From positions 1,347,501-1,411,500 of the forward strand of contig NZ_PDJB01000001.1 in NCBI RefSeq assembly GCF_002563895.1: a stretch of 64,000 nt of DNA, given 5' to 3'. Shown here piece after piece: positions 55,613 through 62,119 of this stretch. Made by a program: the position numbers and the translations under genes. Each line of letters begins with the position of its first letter. The stretch's first letter is position 1. Under the pieces are notes generated by a model. It worked only from the letters and a program-made list of their open reading frames with translations, searched no databases and was not told where the DNA came from. The stretch comes from Pseudomonas lurida. Lineage in GTDB: Bacteria; Pseudomonadota; Gammaproteobacteria; Pseudomonadales; Pseudomonadaceae.

Positions 55613-56472
55613 TGCGTCTGCCTTACCACCTCGGTTGCCCGTCCTGGAGTGAAAACGCCTGGCGCGAGTACCTGTACCCCGCCGATGCCCGTTCCAGTGA
55701 TTACCTCGCGCTTTATTCCCAAGTCTTCAACGCCGTGGAAGGCAATACCACGTTCTACGCGCGCCCCTCGGCGGCCACCGTGCAACGCTGGGCCGAGATC
55801 ATGCCCGACGATTTCCGCTTCACGGCCAAATTCCCCGGTGATATCAGCCACAGCGGCAACTTGATTGAGCAACTGCCAGCAGCAGAAAGCTTTGTTGGCT
55901 TGATGAGCCCCTTGGGTGAGCGGGTATCGCCTCTGTGGTTGCAGTTGCCCGCGACGTTTACGCCGCAGCGCCTGGGGGAATTGGCAGGTTTCATTGATAG
56001 CCTGGAGCGGCCGATGGCGGTGGAAGTACGCCATTCGGAGTTCTTCGCCAAAGGCGATGCCGAGCGCATGCTCAATCGCTTGTTGCGGGACCGGGGCGTT
56101 GAGCGAATCTGCCTGGACCCTCGCGCCTTGTTCAGTTGCACGTCCACCTCGGCCGCCGTGCTGCACGCTCAATCGAAAAAGCCCAAGGTGCCACCGCGGC
56201 CAGCGGCGCTGACGCCGTTTCCCCAGGTACGGTTTATCGGTCATCCCGAACTGGAAGCCAATGATCCGTTCTTGGTGCCGTGGGTGGAAAAAGTCGCTGG
56301 CTGGATCGAAGAAGGCCGCACCCCTTATGTGTTCCTGCACACTTCGGATAACCGCCTCGCCGCGCAGTTGGCCCTGCGTTTCCACGAACAGTTGATGGCG
56401 CGTCTACCTGGGCTGCCGCCCCTTCCGACCTTGGATCGCGCCCCCGTAGCGGAGCAACTGGGGTTACTCTAG
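55612..56472 (+). CDS. DUF72 family TIM-barrel protein
   Basis: A 286-residue DUF72 protein (YecE-like). Features: GCPSWSENAWREYLYP at the N-terminus, NTTFYARPSAATVQRWAE and TAKFPGDISHSGNL. The ATG at 55612 overlaps the stop of the 96-aa gene; the frame is open to 55573. Function unknown for the family. Confidence 0.92.
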   Translation: MRLPYHLGCPSWSENAWREYLYPADARSSDYLALYSQVFNAVEGNTTFYARPSAATVQRWAEIMPDDFRFTAKFPGDISHSGNLIEQLPAAESFVGLMSPLGERVSPLWLQLPATFTPQRLGELAGFIDSLERPMAVEVRHSEFFAKGDAERMLNRLLRDRGVERICLDPRALFSCTSTSAAVLHAQSKKPKVPPRPAALTPFPQVRFIGHPELEANDPFLVPWVEKVAGWIEEGRTPYVFLHTSDNRLAAQLALRFHEQLMARLPGLPPLPTLDRAPVAEQLGLL

Positions 56473-56499
56473 GGCTCCCTTACCCGCCAGGAGCCCGAC

Positions 56500-57327
56500 A
56501 TGGATGCCCAAACCCTTCGCGCTGAAACCTTCAAAGCCTTGCATGAGCGTGATCGCGCATTCGTGATGCCCAACCCGTGGGATGCGGGCTCCGCCGTGAT
56601 GCTGGCCAGCCTGGGCTTTGAAGCGCTGGCCACCACCAGCGCGGGCTACGCGTTCAGCCTGGGACGCCCGGATGCAGAGGGGGCGTTGTCCCTGGAAGAC
56701 ACGTTGTTCAATGCCAGCATGATTGCCAAGGCCACGGCGTTGCCGGTGGCGGCCGACCTGGAAAATGGCTTCAGCGACACCCCAGAAGGCTGCGCCCAGG
56801 CAATCCTGCGTGCCGCTGCCACGGGGATCGTCGGCGGATCCATCGAAGATGCCACGGGCATTGCCGTTGACCCGATCTATCCCTTTGACCTGTCCGTCGA
56901 GCGCGTCGAAGCCGCGGTTGCCGCTGCCCGCAGCCTGCCATTCCCCTTCACCCTGACGGCCCGCGCGGAGAATCTCCTGCATGGGCGCCTTGATCTGGCC
57001 GACACAATCCGGCGCCTGCAGGCGTACGCCGAAGCCGGTGCCGACGTGCTGTACGCGCCGGCCCTGCGAAGTGCCGAGGAAGTGCTGGCGGTGGTCAAGG
57101 CGGTGGCGCCCAAGCCTGTCAATGTGTTGATGTCTGGGGGCTTGAACCTGAGCGTCGTGCAGCTGAGCGAAATGGGCGTGCGACGCATCAGCGTCGGTTC
57201 GGCCCTGGCGTTGGCGGCTTATGGTGAGTTCTATCGTGCGGCCCAAGAGGTGCATGAACTGGGGACGTTCACCTTTACCGAGCGCAAGATGCCGTTCAGT
57301 CAGGCCAACCAGTTCTTCAAGGACTAA
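56500..57327 (+). CDS. Isocitrate lyase/PEP mutase family enzyme
   Basis: A 275-residue TIM-barrel enzyme of the ICL/PEPM superfamily. Visible: FVMPNPWDAGSAVMLASLGF, TTSAGYAFSLGRPD, PVAADLENGF and IEDATG segments with the metal-binding acids. The segment for a lyase cysteine (KxCGH) is missing, so it is more like oxaloacetate decarboxylase-type or PEP mutase-related members. Substrate unknown. Confidence 0.9.
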   Translation: MDAQTLRAETFKALHERDRAFVMPNPWDAGSAVMLASLGFEALATTSAGYAFSLGRPDAEGALSLEDTLFNASMIAKATALPVAADLENGFSDTPEGCAQAILRAAATGIVGGSIEDATGIAVDPIYPFDLSVERVEAAVAAARSLPFPFTLTARAENLLHGRLDLADTIRRLQAYAEAGADVLYAPALRSAEEVLAVVKAVAPKPVNVLMSGGLNLSVVQLSEMGVRRISVGSALALAAYGEFYRAAQEVHELGTFTFTERKMPFSQANQFFKD

Positions 57328-57330
57328 GCG

Positions 57331-58029
57331 GTGCGTTTTTCCACAGTGATGGGCACGCTGCTGATGCTGGCTGCAGTCTTTGCCGTAGGCGTGTGGCGTG
57401 GCTGGGTACCCCTACCGGCCGATTGGAACCCGTGGGCACCGTTGGATGTGCGTGCCAGTCCCAACCTGTTGACGCGCTACAAGCTGGGTCGCTTGCAGGC
57501 TGACCCGGCGCTGTGCGACCAAGTGCTGGAAACCTCGGGCCTGCGCGTCAGCCATCAGGCGGATACGCCGGCGGATGCCACGTGCCCCTTGCGTAATACC
57601 TTGCGCGTACAGGGTGCAGCCGTCGGGCTGAGCAGCAGCTTTCTCGCCAGTTGCCCACTGGCGGTGGCGTTCGCCCTGTTCGAGCGGCACAGCCTGCAAC
57701 CGGCGGCCCAGGCGGTATTTGGCCAGGCGGTGACGCGGGTCGATCACCTGGGCAGCTTTGCCTGCCGCAATATCTACAACCGTGCCGAGGGCCGACTCAG
57801 CCAGCACGCGTCGGCGAATGCGCTGGACATTGCCGGCTTTCGCCTGGCGGATGGGCGCAGTATCAGCGTGCTCAAGGATTGGCCAGGAGAGGGCGACAAG
57901 GCGCGGTTCCTGCGTCAGGTACGCGATAGCGCCTGTGATGATTTCAATGTGGTGCTGAGCCCGGACTACAACGCCGCGCACCGCAACCATTTCCATCTGG
58001 ATATGGGGCGTTGGTGGGTATGTCGCTGA
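57331..58029 (+). CDS. Extensin-like C-terminal domain protein
   Basis: A 232-residue protein with an N-terminal hydrophobic segment (signal or anchor). Its core is the extensin-like/LAS-type fold: SQHASANALDIAGFRL and HRNHFHLDMGRWW, a His/Asp set fitting zinc peptidases of the D-Ala-D-Ala carboxypeptidase superfamily. The GTG start at 57331 is three bases after the upstream stop, so it is likely co-transcribed. Probably acts in the periplasm; substrate unknown. Confidence 0.85.
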   Translation: MRFSTVMGTLLMLAAVFAVGVWRGWVPLPADWNPWAPLDVRASPNLLTRYKLGRLQADPALCDQVLETSGLRVSHQADTPADATCPLRNTLRVQGAAVGLSSSFLASCPLAVAFALFERHSLQPAAQAVFGQAVTRVDHLGSFACRNIYNRAEGRLSQHASANALDIAGFRLADGRSISVLKDWPGEGDKARFLRQVRDSACDDFNVVLSPDYNAAHRNHFHLDMGRWWVCR

Positions 58030-58032
58030 GTA

Positions 58033-58653
58033 TCAGGCGGCCAGGCGCAGGTTCTGCGTGACCAACGGACGTGCCCAGTAATAATCGAAATCCAGGGCTT
58101 TTTGTTGCGCGACCAGTTCTTCGGTTGGGTACGGCGTGGCGGCGGGTGGCAGCAGGTCCAGTTCGAATTCGGCGATTGGCAGGTGCAGTGGGCGTGGTTC
58201 GGGCGCCGGGCCTGGTTCGGGCAGCGGTTGACCAGCGTTCAGCACGATCGGGCGCACCCAGCCACTTTCGAAGTTCTGCTGGCGCTGCTGGGCGACGATT
58301 TCTTCTTCCGGGAACGGCGGGGCGGCCGGTGGCAGCAAGTCGGTCTCGAGCTCGGCGATCGGCAGGAACAGCGGCTCGGGTGGGGCGATTTCGGTGTCTT
58401 TCACGTCGCACTCACGCTGCGTGAGGATCTGCGACAACAGGTCGGCGCCGGCACTCGGTTCTACCGCTGGGTCCGCCGGTGCGGTCGCCTGCACCGCGAG
58501 CGCGTCCGGCGTGTCACCGAGCTGCTCGGCCAGTGCCCGGGCGAAGAAGTCCTGCCACACATGACTCACCCCGGCCAGCGCTTGAGTATTGCGCAGGCCG
58601 TAGTGGTTATGGGTCGGCAGTACACCGATGGTTAGGGGAAGAATGTCTGACAT
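58033..58653 (-). CDS. Hypothetical protein with two tandem 46-residue repeats
   Basis: A 206-residue acidic, proline-rich protein. Residues 92-137 and 153-198 are a duplicated block (29 of 46 positions identical by my alignment), each holding LPIAE, DLLPPAA, EE, VAQQ and RP segments. The N-terminal 75 residues have a short helix and no known motif. The frame upstream to 59031 is a shadow of rsmJ. It is divergent from rsmJ; a P. aeruginosa PA3681 homologue lies in the same place. Confidence 0.8.
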   Translation of the reverse strand: MSDILPLTIGVLPTHNHYGLRNTQALAGVSHVWQDFFARALAEQLGDTPDALAVQATAPADPAVEPSAGADLLSQILTQRECDVKDTEIAPPEPLFLPIAELETDLLPPAAPPFPEEEIVAQQRQQNFESGWVRPIVLNAGQPLPEPGPAPEPRPLHLPIAEFELDLLPPAATPYPTEELVAQQKALDFDYYWARPLVTQNLRLAA

Positions 58654-58749
58654 TTTTCTCGGTCGACGCTCAGCTCTGGCAAAATACCTGACTGTTGTTT
58701 TTATCGGCCGCTGTTTGCCGATCCTTAATATTTTTGAGCGTAGCGATTG

Positions 58750-59532
58750 ATGAGCGAACAACCAGCGGCCAGCCGCATCCAGGTCGAGGCCTTGGGCGAA
58801 GGTTTCAAGGCCCGTGCCGAGCAGTGGGCTACCCTGTTGGGCTTGCCGTTGTACCTGGCAGATGCGGAATTTTCCCTGCAAGTGGGAGAGCATGGCCTTC
58901 AGTTGCAACAGCTTGGGCCTGACGCGCCTGGGCCGGTGCGGGTGGACTTTGTCGAAGGCGGCGCGGCGCATCGACGCCTGTACGGCGGCGGCAGCGGGCA
59001 GATGATCGCCAAGGCCGTGGGCGTCGCCCAAGGCGTGCGCCCACGGGTGCTAGACGCCACGGCAGGCTTGGGCAAAGACGCATTCGTGCTGGCCAGCCTG
59101 GGTTGCGAGATGAGCCTGATCGAGCGTCAGCCGTTGATCGGTGCGTTGCTTGAGGATGGGTTGGCACGTGGCGCGGATGATTTTGAGGTGGCACCGATCG
59201 TGGCGCGCATGCAGCTGCTCAAGGGCAACTCCATCGACGTGATGCGCCATTGGGAAGGCGAGCCGCCCCAGGTGATCTACCTCGACCCGATGTTCCCGCA
59301 CCGTGAGAAGACCGCGCTGGTGAAGAAGGAAATGCGTCTGTTCCGACCGCTGGTGGGGGATGATCCGGACGCTCCCGCGCTGTTGGCTGCCGCGCTGGCC
59401 CTGGCCAGCCATCGCGTGGTGGTCAAGCGCCCGCGCAAGGCGCCGTGCATTGACGGGCCCAAGCCGAGCCATGCGCTGGATGGTAAGTCCAGCCGGTATG
59501 ACATCTACCCCAAGAAAGCGCTCAAGCCTTGA
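58750..59532 (+). CDS. rsmJ: 16S rRNA (guanine(1516)-N(2))-methyltransferase RsmJ
   Basis: A 260-residue SAM-dependent methyltransferase that modifies G1516 of 16S rRNA. Motif I is [18 protein letters not shown] and the catalytic DPMF motif follows in [23 protein letters not shown] at 58747 abuts; the ATG at 58750 ([12 protein letters not shown]) is taken. It is followed by the repeat-rich gap. Confidence 0.97.
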   Translation: MSEQPAASRIQVEALGEGFKARAEQWATLLGLPLYLADAEFSLQVGEHGLQLQQLGPDAPGPVRVDFVEGGAAHRRLYGGGSGQMIAKAVGVAQGVRPRVLDATAGLGKDAFVLASLGCEMSLIERQPLIGALLEDGLARGADDFEVAPIVARMQLLKGNSIDVMRHWEGEPPQVIYLDPMFPHREKTALVKKEMRLFRPLVGDDPDAPALLAAALALASHRVVVKRPRKAPCIDGPKPSHALDGKSSRYDIYPKKALKP

Positions 59533-59596
59533 GGCTTTTCGGGCTTCATCGCGGTATAGATATCCGCATGACGCTGGCTACGGCGCTGTACCTGGG

Positions 59597-59860
59597 GCTT
59601 GGGAGCTTGCTCACTCCGGCGGCCCGACAGCCAACCGCTATCTAACGCTTACCCCACGACCCAACTGTGGGAGCGGGCTTGCTCGCGAAGGCGCCCCGAC
59701 AGCCGACCACTGTCTAACGGTTATCTCGCGATCCAAAAATGTGGGAGCGGGCTTGCTCGCGAAAGCGCCCTAACAGCCAACCACAATCTTCCTGACACCC
59801 CGCGACCCAAAACTGTGGGAGCGGGCTTGCCCGCGAAGGCGCCCTGACAGCCGACCTGGA
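59597..59860. repeat. Tandem array of four 74-bp REP-containing units
   Basis: Three units begin GTGGGAGCGGGCTTGC at 59667, 59741 and 59815, exactly 74 bases apart. A shortened first unit starts near 59598 (GGGAGCTTGCTC). Each continues with GCGCCC, a CAGCC segment and a short variable spacer. No gene is in this span. Confidence 0.9.
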
Positions 59861-59875
59861 TTTTGGATCAGACCG

Positions 59876-60190
59876 GGTACATATCCGTTATTCAGGTAAC
59901 GGCTGCTAGGGGTTCCGCTCTTACAGCGGGTCACTTTGGAAAAGCCCCAAAGTAACCAAAAGGCTCTTGCCCCAACACTCGGCACCTCGCCTAGGCTCGG
60001 TGTGCCCGTAATCCGACAGGGATTTGGGGGGCCGCCGCCACGCGCCCTCCATGGCGCGGGGCGGCTAAACCGGCATCCCTGCCGGTTTACCCCCCAAATC
60101 CCTGTCGAATTCCGGCCAGCGTGTTTGATGGGGCGCTAGGATCAAAGGCAAGATCAAAAGCCAGATCAAGAGCGGCTCGCTTCGCATAGT
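59876..60190. repeat. Larger palindromic intergenic element
   Basis: Contains GGGGTTCCGCTCTTACAG (59909-59926), shared with 41140-41157. It also holds a perfect 18-bp inverted repeat CGACAGGGATTTGGGGGG (60014-60031) / CCCCCCAAATCCCTGTCG (60090-60107). Between these arms are two further hairpins (GCGCC/GGCGC and AAACCGGCA/TGCCGGTTT). No coding frame looks genuine. It resembles the large intergenic repeats of P. fluorescens. Confidence 0.75.
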
Positions 60191-60255
60191 GGGAGGGGGG
60201 GCGCGGTACTTATCGTGGATATGCCCGGCTTTTAGAAGCATGTATGGCATAGCAG

Positions 60256-60273
60256 GCGCTGGCTTGCCAGCGC
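60256..60273. repeat. REP-like hairpin, possible terminator
   Basis: GCGCTGGC-TT-GCCAGCGC, eleven bases before the 3' end of the minus-strand TetR gene; no T-run. Confidence 0.7.
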
Positions 60274-60283
60274 TGAGGCCCGT

Positions 60284-60919
60284 TCATGGCCTGTAGGCAC
60301 GCATGAACAACCCTACCACTTCCTGAACATGGGCTTCGGCGGCTTCTTCGCTCAGGTGCCCGCCGCAGCCATACAGCAAGCAAAAGTTCGCCGTGCCCTT
60401 GAGCAGGCAGAAGAAGTGCTCGGCCGCCGTAAAGGGTTTGTCGATGCTCAATGCGCCGCTCTGGTCGATCTTGCCGAGCAGGCGTTCCATGCCCTGCAGC
60501 ATGCGCATGGGGCCTGCCTCGAAGAAGATCTGCGAGAGTTTCACGTCCTGATTGCCGGTGGTCATCATCAGGCGATGCAGGTTGACCGACTCTTCGCTAT
60601 TGATCAGGCGATGGAACCCCCGCGCGATCGTCAACAGCACAGTCTCCACAGGCATGCCTGCGGGCAGCTCGAAGTACATCACCGGCAGTTGCTCTTCGCA
60701 TTTGGCCACCACGGCGGCGGTGAACAAGGTCTCTTTGTCGTTGAAATGGCTGTAGACGGTCAGCTTCGACACGCCGGCTTCCAGTGCCACCGCGTCCATG
60801 CTGGTACTGGCGTAGCCATTGCTCAAAAACAGGATTTTCGCTGCTTCGAGAATTGCCTGGCGTTTTGCCATGTCCTTGGGACGCCCGGGGCTATTGGTGT
60901 TCACAGGATTGTCGGACAT
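60284..60919 (-). CDS. TetR-family repressor, MexL-like
   Basis: A 211-residue TetR protein: helix-turn-helix near residues 40-62 (MDAVALEAGVSKLTVYSHFNDKE). The size, divergent layout and position beside rsmJ match MexL, which represses mexJK in P. aeruginosa. The frame is open through the neighbouring gene, but the ATG at 60919 (MSDNPVNTNSPGR) is the usual start. Confidence 0.85.
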   Translation of the reverse strand: MSDNPVNTNSPGRPKDMAKRQAILEAAKILFLSNGYASTSMDAVALEAGVSKLTVYSHFNDKETLFTAAVVAKCEEQLPVMYFELPAGMPVETVLLTIARGFHRLINSEESVNLHRLMMTTGNQDVKLSQIFFEAGPMRMLQGMERLLGKIDQSGALSIDKPFTAAEHFFCLLKGTANFCLLYGCGGHLSEEAAEAHVQEVVGLFMRAYRP

Positions 60920-61012
60920 TTTCACCTTTAATACTGGACTGGTGAGTTTGGTATTAATAACATACCCGCCAGTATAATTATTCCTAGCTTCATTTGCGAA
61001 AGGTCCTCCAGC
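60920..61012. promoter_or_regulatory. Divergent promoter/operator between the TetR gene and the efflux genes
   Basis: Contains TAATAC (60929-60934) and GTATTA (60951-60956) as an inverted pair, and ATACTGG (60931-60937) with CCAGTAT (60969-60975). TATAAT at 60973-60978 is a perfect -10 for the efflux operon, overlapping the second half-site. Operator function is inferred. Confidence 0.6.
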
Positions 61013-62113
61013 ATGCGCAGTACTTTCCTGCCCTTTGCGTTGCCTGTCAGTCTGGTCTGCTTGCTGGCCGCCTGCGGCCATGAAGAAGCGACCCAAACCA
61101 CCATCCGCCCGGCCATGGTGGTGCAACCACAGCCTTCTGTGCAGGCGATGGATAGCTACCCAGGTGAAGTACGCGCCCGCTACGAACCAGACCTGGCTTT
61201 TCGCATCGGTGGCAAAGTCAGCAAGCGGCTGGTGGAGGAGGGCGAACGGGTCAAGGCCAACCAGGCGCTGGCGGAACTCGACCCTCAGGACGTGCGCCTG
61301 CAACTGGAAGCGACCCGCGCCCAAGTTGCCGCCGCCCAGGCCAACTTGAGCCTGGTGCGTGCCGAGCGCGACCGCTACAAGACCCTGATGGACCGTCAGA
61401 TGGTCAGCCGTTCCCAATACGACAATTCCGAAAACCTCTACCGCTCCGGTGAAGCGCGCCTCAAGCAGATCAAGGCCGAGTTTGACGTGGCCAACAACCA
61501 GGCCGGTTATGCCGTATTGCGTGCGCCCCAGGACGGTGTGGTGGCCAAGCGTGCGGTGGAAGTCGGCCAAGTGGTGTCTGCCGGCCAGACGGTGTTCACC
61601 CTGGCCACCGATGGCGAGCGCGAAGTACTCATAAGCCTGCCGGAGCAAGGTTTTGGCCGCTTCAAGATCGGCCAGCCGGTGTCGGTCGAACTGTGGAGCC
61701 AGCCCGACCAACGCTTCAGCGGACGTATTCGCGAGCTGTCGCCGGCAGCCGATCCGAAGTCGCGCACCTTCGCCGCCCGCGTAGCGTTCACGGGCGGCAA
61801 GGTCCCGGCTGAACTGGGTCAGAGCGCGCGCGTATTCATCCAGGCCGACGGCGTTGTGCCTCTGTCGGTGCCGCTGTCGGCGCTCAGTGCGGAGAACGGC
61901 GCGTCCTATGTCTGGCGCGTGCAGCCGGACAATTCCATCACCCGCGTGCCGGTGCGCATTGGCGCCTTTGGTGAAAAATCCGTCCCGGTACTGGAAGGCC
62001 TGGCCCCGACCGATTGGGTCATCGCCGCCGGTGTGCATGTGCTCCACGAGGGCCAGCAAGTGCGCCCGGTGGATCGCTCCAACCGTGTGGTGAATCTGGC
62101 GGCCAAGGAGTAG
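61013..62113 (+). CDS. RND efflux periplasmic adaptor (MexJ-like lipoprotein)
   Basis: A 366-residue membrane fusion protein with a lipobox (LLAAC, Cys21). The lipoyl half-motif (GGKVSKRLVEEGERVKANQALAELD) precedes a hairpin coiled coil (about residues 95-155), then the second lipoyl part and the beta-barrel. It links the RND pump to an outer-membrane channel. Six bases separate it from the pump gene; no outer-membrane channel gene is visible. Confidence 0.9.
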   Translation: MRSTFLPFALPVSLVCLLAACGHEEATQTTIRPAMVVQPQPSVQAMDSYPGEVRARYEPDLAFRIGGKVSKRLVEEGERVKANQALAELDPQDVRLQLEATRAQVAAAQANLSLVRAERDRYKTLMDRQMVSRSQYDNSENLYRSGEARLKQIKAEFDVANNQAGYAVLRAPQDGVVAKRAVEVGQVVSAGQTVFTLATDGEREVLISLPEQGFGRFKIGQPVSVELWSQPDQRFSGRIRELSPAADPKSRTFAARVAFTGGKVPAELGQSARVFIQADGVVPLSVPLSALSAENGASYVWRVQPDNSITRVPVRIGAFGEKSVPVLEGLAPTDWVIAAGVHVLHEGQQVRPVDRSNRVVNLAAKE

Positions 62114-62119
62114 TCCCCG

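Noticed and set aside
59599..59847. Open frame of 82 codons through the REP array
   Set aside because: The frame is open only because the 74-bp unit repeats; the peptide is a repeated REP translation with no ribosome site.
59597..59860. Repeat array considered as a CRISPR
   Set aside because: The units are 74 bp of REP palindrome sequence without unique spacers, and no cas genes are nearby.
60284..62059. A 591-codon minus-strand frame suggesting a large TetR fusion
   Set aside because: The upstream part is antisense to the efflux adaptor gene. The TetR protein starts at 60919 with normal length.
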